Shown: positions 8,748 to 17,731 of the stretch, piece by piece
Layout of the letters: every line of letters begins with the position of its first letter
Numbering within the stretch: the first letter of the stretch is position 1
Assembly (NCBI RefSeq): GCF_030818895.1
Contig: NZ_JAUTBA010000001.1
Location: forward strand, 2,542,001 to 2,606,000
From: Sphingobacterium zeae
GTDB lineage: Bacteria; Bacteroidota; Bacteroidia; Sphingobacteriales; Sphingobacteriaceae
Reading direction: 5' to 3'
Length of the DNA stretch: 64,000 nt
Position numbers and translations under genes: made by a program
The notes under the pieces: generated by a model
The model's database searches: none
What the model was told of the DNA's origin: nothing
What the model saw: only the letters and a program-made list of their open reading frames with translations

Positions 8748-11700
8748 TTAGAGGGTGCCCGCATTCTGATCAGACTCCAATTGGCGCATCTGTTCGATAA
8801 AACCATTCTTACCGAGCAGGGATACATCAGCACGGATATTTTGCATCTTATCGCCGAGCTCATTGACCCGAGTTGAAAGCGTATCGAGCACCTCGATCAT
8901 ACGCGGATCATAGAAAGGCATAGACGAATTACTATCACTATTGGAGAACGACCCACCAGTGGCACGACCTGGCATCATTGTCGAACGGATCACGTTGGAT
9001 AGCATGGCCGGGTTGATCGCACCATTGCGCTGCACACTATCGAGCCATGCTATTAATGGCCCCGTTGTCGGATTGGTGACAAGCTTATCGTTAGCGACCC
9101 ATTCACGTCCGGATTCGCCGACGAGCACAGTAGGTTTGCCTATGTATCCACGTTGCTTCGGACTGCTCTTTGCCCGGAACTCTTTTTTATCCTGCTCCCT
9201 GGTCACATCGAAGTACCCGCCATCTTCACGGCCTGACACTCTTTGATTGGATGTTGACGAACTTGATGTAGAACTACTACTGGATGAAGACTTACTTGAT
9301 TTTGCCGTAATTCCTTTTATAGTTGTCCCAGCGATCGTTGCAAGGGAGATGCCCGCTCTAATTTTTGCAGCCAATACTTGCTTAGCTGCAATTGCAGTAC
9401 CTATGGGGCCAAGTGTAGATGAAGCGGCGTAATATCCCGCCATTTCCTTCTGTAAAGATATAATTACGGAGGCTGCCGCAGCAGCTTTTTCCAAGATTAA
9501 AAATATTTTAGCCGCTGCTGTATTTTCTTCAAAAAACTGACCTACAACCTGAAAAGCTGCTTCAGAAGCTTTTGCTGTTTCAATCTTAACATTCCATGTT
9601 GCATCCTTTAATTGCTTTTCTATCTGTAAGCGCCGATCCATTTCACGTTGTGCCTGGGCAATGGATAAATTGACGAGTTGCTCTTGTATTTTGGCTTTTT
9701 CACTCGCAACACGTTTTGCTTCCTCAATTTCCAGATCACCGACGGCGATAGCTGCGTCCAGCATCATGTATCTGGTCATCAGATCCTGTTGCTGTGCATT
9801 TTCTTTCGCAATCCGGTTTTCCTCTTCCAACAGTTTAAGCTTCGCATTCTTCTCTTCTTCTGAAAGGGTTGTTTCGTTGATCGCCTGAATTTTGAGCAAA
9901 TATTCCTTATCAAGATCAGCAGCTGTCTGCTGGGCTTTTTGTTCAGCTGCTTGCTTTTGGCGATCCAGCTCCGCCTTTGCCGATTCCTGGTCAATCTCAT
10001 GCTCACGTTTCAAACGGAGTGCCGCATAGGTCTCAGCGACTTTTTGACGGCCTTCAAGATTATCTTTGGTCGTACGCAGATACTCTTTGTATTTTTTTTC
10101 GAGGTCGGCAAGTTGCTTATCCATACCCTCATTTTCGACAGCATCTATATTATCCCAATAGTTTTGCTCTTTCTCGATCTGACTATCTCTTCTTTCTTGC
10201 GCTTTCCGTTCCTTCTCCGCTTCTCTGGCAGCTTTTTTAGCAGCTTTCTCCGCTTCTTTATCTCCTTTGGTAACTTTATTACTGTTACCGTCATCCTCTG
10301 ATCCAGGAATCTTTGAAAGATCCTTAGCGAGATCCGTTTGAATTTTTAGCACTTCCTGTCCAAATCGCATTTCCTGAACTTCTACCGCTTTGATACGCTG
10401 GTTTACATCATCCTTATATGCTTTTTCCCAATCCGCGGAAAAGAAGGTGCTTCCGTTCAATGCTTCCCATCTTTCCTTAAAAGATGCTTTATTAAACCCG
10501 CGTTGTTTTGCATCGAGCAAATCCCGCTTTTCAACCGCCAGTGCATCTAACTTGGATTGCATAGCCGTTAGGGTCGAACGCTTAATCAACTCCTGTACGT
10601 ATTCTTTGACAGCCTTGGTTGCCTTACCTGCTTTGATCGCTTCATCGTCATAGGCTTTAAGATGATCTGGCATTAATTTACGTAGCTGGTTAACAGCTGC
10701 TATGCGTTCCTTGTCTGAGCGGTTCTTGTCGGTTGCAACAGCTAAATTTCGCTCAAGAGCTCCGCGCTCTGCTTCGACGGCATTTTCGCCCTGTTTAAGC
10801 GCATCGTTGTACTTTTCTTGAAATAGAGTGGCCGCACTGATCCGCTGGCCTTTTAAATAAAGTGCCGCTGTCAGTGTCGCGATAGCAGTCACCACTAATC
10901 CGATGGGATTGGCCAATAGTGCTGCATTCCATAAACGTGTGGCAGCAGTGGCAACAGTTGTCGCTTTAGCCTGGGCATACTGCGCTATTGCATTCCAGTT
11001 AGCAGCAATCGTCCATCCGGCAATGGCAACGGTAAGGATACTTATCGCTTTATAGTTGTCAATCAAAAAGCCAACAGTAGAGGAAAGAATCCTGAGGAAA
11101 GTTGTTTGAATGCTATTACCCTCGATTAATACTGGCCAAAGCTTTTCGCCCAATTCACGACGATATTTTAACGCTTCCTTTTGGGCCATTTCCAAACGAG
11201 CAGCTGCTGTCTGATTTTTGATATTGTATTCATCCGTGATCGAAGTTCCATCCGAAAAAGCTTGGTTGGACATTTCGATCTGTTTTTCCAATATGCCAGC
11301 ATTGTTGGCCAAGGTACCTAATACACCGACCACACGTCCGGAGTCTTCGCCCAGATCGCCTAATGTTGCCGCAAGTTCGTTAATGCCGTTTGAATTGGTT
11401 TTAACCCCTTTCATCACCTTCACGAAAGCGCCCATGAAATCTTCTTCAAGCAGCTTTTTGAAATCGGTAATACTCATACCGGCGTATTTGCTATACGTCT
11501 CGGCATCGCTAGACATTTTGATAAATAGCTTCGATAATGCCGTAGACGACACCTCTTCCGTTTGCCCGAGCTGATCGAGCGTTGCACCGAGTCCGAGAAT
11601 CTGCTCAATGGTCACACCGGCCAATGGAGCAACACCGGCCATACGTCGGGAGAATTCGACCATATAACCCTCATTGGCCGTACTGGCCATACCAAGCGCG

Positions 11701-12587
11701 TTGATGGCCGAACCAACTTTTAAGAAAGCATCTTCCGTGGTATACAGATCTTTCAGCTTAAAGATATCGACCAGCTTTCCGATCTTGTTGATCGTCTCCT
11801 CAACGTTCCCGCCCAGATCTTCATTTAGGGCTACTATGATCTTATTATTGGCTTCGACAAACTCCGTGATCTCACTGATCTCCGTATAGCCCAATTTACC
11901 CGCTATACGACCTATCCCGAGCAAATCATCCTGACTAGTTCGCGTCTGGATCTTTTCAAGTTCATCATTCAGTTGCTCAACACCGCCCCGGGTCAAGTTG
12001 GTCGTTTTCATGACATCGGCGAGGATATCATCCAACTTCAGATATTCCTCACTCACGGCCTTGATACCGTTCCACATCGCTGTAAGAGAAGCACCACCCG
12101 CCACGAGCGCACCGATATATCGGGTCAGCTTATCGCCTGTATTCATGATGCCCTGTCCGGCACCTTCTGCCCCCTGGCGTAATTCATTCAACCTATTTCG
12201 CACCAATTCGATCTGCGCCAGATAGGACTGATAGTCTTCTGAATTTGGGATCGATTGTTTACGGAGGGATATCAACCGTTTAAGCGTTTGCTCCAGCTGC
12301 TTCTCGTTCTGATCCTCCAGCTTTAACGATTGATTCAGTTCGTTGAGTTTACGTTTCGCCTCAGCAATGGCAGCATTGTATTTTTCCACCTCAGCGCGTA
12401 AGGTCTGATACCTGGAGCTATTGGTCTTTCCCTGCTTTTCCAGCTGCTTCATTTCTTCGGTAGCACCCTTGAGGTCGGCTTTGGTATCACGGAGGGATCT
12501 AGCTAGCTTACCAATTTCACTCTGCGCCTTATTACCGTTGACGATAATGTTCAATACCAAATCTTCTGTTGAAAGCTTCTTAGCCAT
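8748..12587 (-). CDS. Tail tape measure protein (TP901-like)
   Basis: About 1279 residues, the longest gene in the element, sets tail length and is ejected with DNA. The N-terminal ~150 residues are coiled coil. Residues ~165-480 resemble the TP901 tape-measure core (segments such as GVAPLAGVTIEQILGLGATL). Hydrophobic membrane-insertion-like segments follow at ~500-590, then long Ala/Glu/Lys coiled coils and a Ser-rich stretch near 1115. ATG at 12587 is preferred over GTG at 12593 because GGAGG lies 5 nt upstream of it. It overlaps the preceding gene by 8 nt. Confidence 0.9.
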   Translation of the reverse strand: MAKKLSTEDLVLNIIVNGNKAQSEIGKLARSLRDTKADLKGATEEMKQLEKQGKTNSSRYQTLRAEVEKYNAAIAEAKRKLNELNQSLKLEDQNEKQLEQTLKRLISLRKQSIPNSEDYQSYLAQIELVRNRLNELRQGAEGAGQGIMNTGDKLTRYIGALVAGGASLTAMWNGIKAVSEEYLKLDDILADVMKTTNLTRGGVEQLNDELEKIQTRTSQDDLLGIGRIAGKLGYTEISEITEFVEANNKIIVALNEDLGGNVEETINKIGKLVDIFKLKDLYTTEDAFLKVGSAINALGMASTANEGYMVEFSRRMAGVAPLAGVTIEQILGLGATLDQLGQTEEVSSTALSKLFIKMSSDAETYSKYAGMSITDFKKLLEEDFMGAFVKVMKGVKTNSNGINELAATLGDLGEDSGRVVGVLGTLANNAGILEKQIEMSNQAFSDGTSITDEYNIKNQTAAARLEMAQKEALKYRRELGEKLWPVLIEGNSIQTTFLRILSSTVGFLIDNYKAISILTVAIAGWTIAANWNAIAQYAQAKATTVATAATRLWNAALLANPIGLVVTAIATLTAALYLKGQRISAATLFQEKYNDALKQGENAVEAERGALERNLAVATDKNRSDKERIAAVNQLRKLMPDHLKAYDDEAIKAGKATKAVKEYVQELIKRSTLTAMQSKLDALAVEKRDLLDAKQRGFNKASFKERWEALNGSTFFSADWEKAYKDDVNQRIKAVEVQEMRFGQEVLKIQTDLAKDLSKIPGSEDDGNSNKVTKGDKEAEKAAKKAAREAEKERKAQERRDSQIEKEQNYWDNIDAVENEGMDKQLADLEKKYKEYLRTTKDNLEGRQKVAETYAALRLKREHEIDQESAKAELDRQKQAAEQKAQQTAADLDKEYLLKIQAINETTLSEEEKNAKLKLLEEENRIAKENAQQQDLMTRYMMLDAAIAVGDLEIEEAKRVASEKAKIQEQLVNLSIAQAQREMDRRLQIEKQLKDATWNVKIETAKASEAAFQVVGQFFEENTAAAKIFLILEKAAAAASVIISLQKEMAGYYAASSTLGPIGTAIAAKQVLAAKIRAGISLATIAGTTIKGITAKSSKSSSSSSSTSSSSTSNQRVSGREDGGYFDVTREQDKKEFRAKSSPKQRGYIGKPTVLVGESGREWVANDKLVTNPTTGPLIAWLDSVQRNGAINPAMLSNVIRSTMMPGRATGGSFSNSDSNSSMPFYDPRMIEVLDTLSTRVNELGDKMQNIRADVSLLGKNGFIEQMRQLESDQNAGTL

Positions 12588-12954
12588 TGGCACCTCCGAT
12601 CTGCCTGATCTGTGCTTTCACCTCATCGGTAAAGTCATTGGCTACCCTGAAGGCAATAGAGTAGTAAGCACCGTAAACAAAGCGATTATAAATACGAAGG
12701 GATCGAAGGGACGTGCCGATGCCCGACTTTTTCTTGCGCTCCTGTTTGATATCCAGTAGCCGGTTATAGACCGGTACCGTGTAGACAAGCGTACCACCGC
12801 TGGCAGGTGTGTCAAGTACTTTGACGGTCCGTTCATCCAGTAGGCGTTTGGTATGAAACTTAACCTCCCTGGATATCGCCTTGCCTGCGTTACGCTTCAA
12901 ACGCTGGCCCTCTTCCTTCAGTACGTTTCGGATAAATGTAGATTCAAGTGACAT
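12580..12954 (-). CDS. Small phage protein before tape measure
   Basis: A 124-residue basic protein, overlapping the tape-measure start by 8 nt. It has no transmembrane segment; Lys/Arg-rich helices flank a strand-rich centre. Genes in this slot often encode tail-assembly chaperones or tail-completion proteins, but I do not recognise the family. It opens a new block after a ~390-bp gap with two strong hairpins, so it is the first gene of the tail transcription unit. Confidence 0.55.
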   Translation of the reverse strand: MSLESTFIRNVLKEEGQRLKRNAGKAISREVKFHTKRLLDERTVKVLDTPASGGTLVYTVPVYNRLLDIKQERKKKSGIGTSLRSLRIYNRFVYGAYYSIAFRVANDFTDEVKAQIRQIGGANG

Positions 12955-13093
12955 GCTGTTCGTGTTGATATCCGAAGGTAGATAGGCAAACAGGCAGGGG
13001 AAAGGACAGGGGGTGAGGCCTCAAAGTCGGTAGTATGGCCTGTGGGCGCTGATTTCGTCGATTTTGCCGATCGAAAAATCGATATATAGCATT

Positions 13094-13130
13094 AAAAACG
13101 GCCTTTAAAGCGATTTAAAGGCCGTTTTTT
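13094..13130. terminator. Strong bidirectional hairpin terminator
   Basis: A 16-bp perfect inverted repeat (AAAAACGGCCTTTAAA and its complement) with a GCGA loop, A/T runs on both sides. It lies between the head-completion and tail blocks and can act as an intrinsic terminator in either direction. Confidence 0.8.
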
Positions 13131-13268
13131 AAGGGGTGTCGTCATATTTCACCCTTTTTTCCTTCGGGTGCAAGTGCATCCCACCCTCAGGGCGGGCTGC
13201 TGTCGATCTTGAGTGAGCAAAAAAGGCGTTTTGCTTGCAGCCCTAAAATCGATTGATTAACAGGTTTT

Positions 13269-13297
13269 TGAGCCTTTTTTAGTTAGTTAAAGGCTCA
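13269..13297. terminator. Second hairpin in late-operon spacer
   Basis: A perfect 9-bp inverted repeat TGAGCCTTT and AAAGGCTCA around an 11-nt loop, about 50 nt downstream of the 114-aa gene stop on the minus strand. A T-tract next to the stem is less regular than in the neighbouring hairpin, so terminator function is likely but less certain. Confidence 0.5.
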
Positions 13298-13345
13298 TAT
13301 GTCGGTAGTTTTTTAGGCAAAGTCGGTATTTAACCCTTCTCGCAA

Positions 13346-13690
13346 TTAGGGTTTAGCATGTTGCTCATCTGTTTTTGGTAGATCAAGGATCTTTACATGA
13401 TCTGCAAGCACTGTTGCTAGTGCTGCATGTGGATCGTCTATATCTCGGATGGTTAGGATATCGCCTTCTTTCAACAAATCCGTACTACGGCCATAGATAT
13501 AAAAATTTCGCAACAGAGCTTCCGGATTATGGCCCATCTGGAGTACTTCCGGAAATGTATAAAAAACACCAGTGTCTGTGGTTTTTAAGATCCTGTTGTT
13601 TTTCATTTTATCGATCAACAAAAACAGGTTTGCGGCACTGCCTATTTTGACACCTACAGGCTTTTTCTTTAATTTTTTAAGGATTCCCAT
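13346..13690 (-). CDS. Phage hypothetical protein, head-tail region
   Basis: A 114-residue protein with a basic N-terminus (GILKKLKKKP), no membrane segment and no recognised domain. It follows the probable tail-terminator gene by 9 nt and precedes the operon-splitting hairpins, so it is probably the last gene of the head/connector transcript. A minor structural or assembly role is inferred from position only. Confidence 0.5.
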   Translation of the reverse strand: MGILKKLKKKPVGVKIGSAANLFLLIDKMKNNRILKTTDTGVFYTFPEVLQMGHNPEALLRNFYIYGRSTDLLKEGDILTIRDIDDPHAALATVLADHVKILDLPKTDEQHAKP

Positions 13691-13699
13691 ACTGTAAAG

Positions 13700-14128
13700 T
13701 TAACAAGTAAATTTGATTGAATAACCAATATAACCACCAAATATATTGTATTCAGGATCAATCTGTAATGATTCTGCATCAATACGTGGAAATCTCTGAC
13801 AATAGCTGTTTTCTTTTGTGCCAAAGAGGTAATCTTTTAGCTTGATCATTGCTTCGAGCGTATCAGCATATTGCTTTATTTCCTGATCGTCGCTGCCACC
13901 TTCAATCTGTCTGGTGACAATGTACAGCAACATCTCGTTTACCGTGGAGCTACCGTCCACATTCCCCTCAAAATGATAGGCAGGATATACGCCTACCAAG
14001 ATTAATCCGGCTTTATCTTTAAGTTTTTTTGTGCCCTGTTCGTATGTACTGGCCATTACATAGCCGTTTATTCCTACAGCCGGAACGATATCGGCGCACA
14101 GCTGCTTAAATTGGTTTACGTTTATCAT
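13700..14128 (-). CDS. Probable tail terminator/completion protein
   Basis: A 142-residue alpha/beta protein between the connector-type genes and the tape measure, the usual slot for tail-terminator or head-tail joining proteins. Its C-terminus (GGYIGYSIKFTC) has the alternating strand pattern of such proteins. No catalytic or membrane features. The call is positional. Confidence 0.45.
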   Translation of the reverse strand: MINVNQFKQLCADIVPAVGINGYVMASTYEQGTKKLKDKAGLILVGVYPAYHFEGNVDGSSTVNEMLLYIVTRQIEGGSDDQEIKQYADTLEAMIKLKDYLFGTKENSYCQRFPRIDAESLQIDPEYNIFGGYIGYSIKFTC

Positions 14129-14151
14129 CTGCTTTTATTTATTGCGTCCAT

Positions 14152-14994
14152 TTATTGTTTGTGATCATCCTGCTTTTTGAGTAGGTAGAATAATATTTCG
14201 TAGAGCGGTGTTTCATTCACTTCAGCTGCTTTTCCAAATACACCTGACTCGGCTACATCCAGCAAAATTCCATTCCATCCAAGATTGAGCCCTTTTCGTT
14301 TTGACCTGGGTTTTTCTTCAGCCGGAAATAGCGGACTAAAATTAACCTCAACACCACTTAGGTGCAGGTCTTCTTCTTTAATGGCCTGTATGCAGTTGGT
14401 AAACCACATCAGGGTAACTTTAAGCTTCCAGTCCGGCACGGATTTAAAGGTTGCTTTATCCCGATATCCCGTCAACGCTACACGCTGCCCTTTTACCTTT
14501 GGGCGATAGAGCAGCTTTATGAATCCGTACAGCGGTTGATCGGTAGGAGATTCGCTTTCCTGGCTTTCCGTATATTCATTCATCAATACCAAGGCTTGCT
14601 GAAATTCACCGAAGGTCAGATCAGCCAGGAGATCAGCCGGGCCATAACATCGTTTTATCTCCGGAAAATAATTGATCACCGAATCAAAGGTCAATTGATA
14701 TTGGTCGTCGTCTTCCTCAAAAATCCAGTCACAGTATATTTTCGAAAGCCGTGCAATTTCCGAATTGACTTTTTGATTGAGGCCCAGTCGCTGTTTGATC
14801 CGATAGGACGTGCCAAATTTTAAGCCGGTGAAATGCTGAAAAGCTACGATCCGGAACATGCCGATAGACATTTTCCCCGATATCACCTTAAAAGCTTTTT
14901 CCAATAGAAAATAAACCTGATCAGACGAACACTCATCCCAGCTGGAAGGAATTTCGATCACAATGTTTTTTTCGGGGATCTCGATTGTATTCAT
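14152..14994 (-). CDS. Phage connector or tail-assembly protein (unknown)
   Basis: A 280-residue, mostly helical protein with acidic patches and no membrane segment or catalytic motif. It starts 5 nt before the stop of the preceding 314-aa gene region and is separated from the next gene by 23 bp, so it belongs to the head-tail block. Candidates are a tail-assembly chaperone or neck protein; I do not recognise the family. Confidence 0.5.
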   Translation of the reverse strand: MNTIEIPEKNIVIEIPSSWDECSSDQVYFLLEKAFKVISGKMSIGMFRIVAFQHFTGLKFGTSYRIKQRLGLNQKVNSEIARLSKIYCDWIFEEDDDQYQLTFDSVINYFPEIKRCYGPADLLADLTFGEFQQALVLMNEYTESQESESPTDQPLYGFIKLLYRPKVKGQRVALTGYRDKATFKSVPDWKLKVTLMWFTNCIQAIKEEDLHLSGVEVNFSPLFPAEEKPRSKRKGLNLGWNGILLDVAESGVFGKAAEVNETPLYEILFYLLKKQDDHKQ

Positions 14995-14998
14995 ACGG

Positions 14999-15943
14999 CT
15001 AGGTGCTTAGAAATTTATCGTTAGGATCGTGATTTGGCAGCATCTGGTATTGAAGATATTCTGCACTGTTGCGAAAGCGATAGCGCTTGATCTTGTCGAT
15101 CGATGTAAAGGCATCTGCCTCCATGCGCTTGCTGAAATAATCGATCTCTTTGGTAATGGCAGCGCGTGAGGCGTTGACGGTCTGGGATGATGATTTGAGT
15201 GTTTTAACAATGCCTTCTGGCAATACCTTCGCATTGAGCCGGCGTACTGCCAAGGCGATTGTGGCCAGAGCCTGGGCACGGCGCGCATAATCCAATAGCG
15301 TTACCTGATAGTCTGATAGCTCTTCATTTTCCTGAAAAGCATCCAGCAATATTTTGTAGTCAGCACCCATAACCTCTTTTAAATGCAAGGTCTGTACTTC
15401 GCGCAGCAGTGGAATGGCCATGTAATAAAACCGAGCCGAATTATCGATCGGATAATATTCGCCAAATACTTTTGTCGAATTGACAAACAATGATTTTGCT
15501 TCTTTCTTAGCGTCACTATCATTCCATTCGGTGAAATCCGACTTGTCCAAAAATGAGATCAATCTGTCTATTGCCCGCTGCGCCTTGTTGAGATGAGCTT
15601 CATCATCCTTATCCAGCATCCATTCCCAGGGAACCGATTCGTTATCCTTATCGATCTTGATCTTCCGGGTGGACTGATCATGTGAAACTAAGTTGGACTG
15701 GTAGAAACGCAATGCAGCCATGATGGCTATCGGCCGTTTGACCAGCTTCAGCAATTTCTGCTCATTTTCGCTTGGATCGGTTTTATCCTGTATTTCTTTC
15801 GCCTTGTCAATGATATCATCACCTACGACCAAAGCCAGATCATCCGTTTCGTCTTCGATATCCTGCTTGATCGGATCAAATTCATTCGACGCATACCAGG
15901 ATCCCGTCAATTCTTTTAATTCTTGTGTCGTTCTGATCAACAT
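14999..15943 (-). CDS. Phage structural/connector protein (DUF6712-like)
   Basis: A 314-residue helical protein directly after the portal gene. Its opening (TTQELKELTGSWYASNEFDP), long acidic helices and position recall the DUF6712 family common in Bacteroidota phages next to portals; this recollection is unverified. A head-tail connector or adaptor role is inferred. No membrane segments. Confidence 0.5.
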   Translation of the reverse strand: MLIRTTQELKELTGSWYASNEFDPIKQDIEDETDDLALVVGDDIIDKAKEIQDKTDPSENEQKLLKLVKRPIAIMAALRFYQSNLVSHDQSTRKIKIDKDNESVPWEWMLDKDDEAHLNKAQRAIDRLISFLDKSDFTEWNDSDAKKEAKSLFVNSTKVFGEYYPIDNSARFYYMAIPLLREVQTLHLKEVMGADYKILLDAFQENEELSDYQVTLLDYARRAQALATIALAVRRLNAKVLPEGIVKTLKSSSQTVNASRAAITKEIDYFSKRMEADAFTSIDKIKRYRFRNSAEYLQYQMLPNHDPNDKFLST

Positions 15944-15959
15944 AATGTATGTATCTAAA

Positions 15960-17414
15960 TTATACGTTATTTATTACGCGGTTTTTGGGCGACACCTCAT
16001 CTTCCTTCATGATGATTTTGCGCGCAAAACCCATTTTGATGTGCTTTTTATCCGGCCAATTGATCGCAATAGCATCATTTAGAGCCTGAAAAATCACCTT
16101 TTCGGGCTTATTCACATCCGTTAACACATGGAATTTCATGGCGTAGAGCTGTTGGCTTCCACCGCTTAGGCCATTTGTGGTGACTAAATTTGCGAGGGTA
16201 GGGTGCAATCCCATACCGGAGGTTGCCGCCGAATCAGCTTTCTCTGATATTTTGACCTGCGCTTCGATAAAATCTTTGATCGATTGTTCGATAGGCTCGA
16301 TCGTCCATTTGCAGAGGTTTCCATCCATATCGTAGAAATCTACCGTCTGGATAAACTTTCCGGTATTTGCTTTACCGGCCAATGTATTTGCGATACGCTG
16401 GAAGAGTTCGGTCTTTAGATCCTCCAAACGCTTATCGATCTGCGCGTCGGTTTCCTCCGGATATCTATCCTGAAATTTTTGGCGCTTGTCATCCCAATAT
16501 GCTTGCGGACTGTGGATATGATAAGCTGCCGTGATCCCGTTATCGGTGAGATAATTGATCACATCCGGAATGTCGCTTGCCGTCTCTAGCCAGGGAATGG
16601 TACCGTAATAGGATGGGATAGAATAAAATGTCCGGGCATAACTGTATAAGTTATGGTAGGTCATGGAAACACGATTTTTAAAAGGCTTCTTTTTGTCCAG
16701 GACAGGGTAAGTCGCAATACCCGATCGCATACAATTGTTTTCAAAATCACCCACGTAAATCGTATCGACATTCTCCAACCTTTTCTCCGGATGTTTTGGC
16801 CAGCCTAAACGCGCCCAGGAAGCAGGGACACATTCCAGTTTGAGGATCTTGTTTTTTGTCTTGATGCCCATGGCTTCGATATCGTCTAGCTGATCATCGG
16901 AGAGCTTATTGGTACGGTTACGGTACCAGCGCGAAAAGAATCCCTCGCCATACATAAATTCAGTCAGTATCATATCGTGATAGCGGTCAAAATCCCATGA
17001 CTCCAGCCAGGCTTCAATCTCCGGATCCCGAACCGGAATGCGGACTTCCTGATTTTCCTCATTGATTTCTTCTTTGTACAACTTTGGGCCGTCACCATAC
17101 TGTAAACCAATTTTTCGCTTTAAAATACCCGGGCCGATGTTGGACTTATCCATGACGCGTTTGATGATTGTCGGAAGATCATTATTGTGGCCATACGGCA
17201 CGATCTCTTTTCCCATCACGATAGCAGGATCAGATTCCCAGCTATTCGTAAATGATGCTAGCCTCGTAGAAAAGTTGTAGTCAGTTTTGTAATTGGATGA
17301 TATCGTGTACACGTCGCCATCGGCTAGATGGATAGCAACAGCATCTTTGGATATTGGTTTTATTTGAGGTTTATTGTCCATCTTCTGAAGTGATAAATGT
17401 GAGTGATTGTCCAT
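15960..17414 (-). CDS. Portal protein
   Basis: A 484-residue protein following the large terminase, the position and size of a siphoviral portal, which forms the dodecameric DNA channel at one capsid vertex. Portal-like features include an N-terminal segment with VPYGHNNDLP, long central helices, and a C-terminal region with VKISEKADSAATSG. Two start codons are possible: 17414 (used here, overlapping the upstream gene by 44 nt) and 17381 (overlap 11 nt). Neither has a strong Shine-Dalgarno sequence. Confidence 0.8.
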   Translation of the reverse strand: MDNHSHLSLQKMDNKPQIKPISKDAVAIHLADGDVYTISSNYKTDYNFSTRLASFTNSWESDPAIVMGKEIVPYGHNNDLPTIIKRVMDKSNIGPGILKRKIGLQYGDGPKLYKEEINEENQEVRIPVRDPEIEAWLESWDFDRYHDMILTEFMYGEGFFSRWYRNRTNKLSDDQLDDIEAMGIKTKNKILKLECVPASWARLGWPKHPEKRLENVDTIYVGDFENNCMRSGIATYPVLDKKKPFKNRVSMTYHNLYSYARTFYSIPSYYGTIPWLETASDIPDVINYLTDNGITAAYHIHSPQAYWDDKRQKFQDRYPEETDAQIDKRLEDLKTELFQRIANTLAGKANTGKFIQTVDFYDMDGNLCKWTIEPIEQSIKDFIEAQVKISEKADSAATSGMGLHPTLANLVTTNGLSGGSQQLYAMKFHVLTDVNKPEKVIFQALNDAIAINWPDKKHIKMGFARKIIMKEDEVSPKNRVINNV

Positions 17415-17661
17415 TTAATGATTGCAGGCAACAGTGCCAGAATTTACGCGGTTCCATGGTGTCCAGATTGATATATTCTTCCTGCAGCTCAGCATACTGA
17501 TTGTCCTCTACACGGCCCCTTTTTCTGAGCCTGGCATTGTGAACGGTAACAATCCCAGAGGTATGGTTACGGCTAAGCGAATAGCTGTAAAAGCTAAAAG
17601 AAAACGACCTGTTCAATTTGGACAGTCTCCGCATTTCGGCTATCGCCTCGTAAATAGTCAT
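17371..17661 (-). CDS. Small phage protein between terminase and portal
   Basis: A 96-residue protein, starting MTIYEAIAEMRRL, with an alternating Ser/aromatic strand (SFSFSFYSYSLS) in the middle. ATG at 17661 is chosen over the longer frame to 17784 because the extension runs into the terminase gene and has basic, low-complexity composition; AAAGGTG lies upstream. Its 3' end overlaps the portal gene. Small genes in this slot occur in related Bacteroidota phages, but no function is known to me. Confidence 0.6.
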   Translation of the reverse strand: MTIYEAIAEMRRLSKLNRSFSFSFYSYSLSRNHTSGIVTVHNARLRKRGRVEDNQYAELQEEYINLDTMEPRKFWHCCLQSLNGQSLTFITSEDGQ

Positions 17662-17731
17662 ATAAAAGCACCTTTGTTTTGACTCAAAGGTGCTCTTTCT
17701 AGGTAAGGTGATAAAGGACAGTTCGGTCGAT

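Larger units (their letters stand above)
12955..13345. other. 390-bp spacer splitting the late operon
   Basis: No convincing gene is seen on either strand. It holds two strong hairpins (listed separately) and a GC-rich stretch near 13165-13200 (cccaccctcagggcggg). The heptamer GTCGGTA occurs three times (near 13027, 13302 and 13321). It is the only long gap inside the structural genes, so it probably ends the head/packaging transcript and starts the tail transcript. No clear TAnnTTTG element was found for the latter. Confidence 0.55.

Noticed and set aside
9779-10006. Basic ORF antisense-frame to the tape measure
   Set aside because: It overlaps the tape-measure coiled coil in another frame with shadow-like composition and no start signal.
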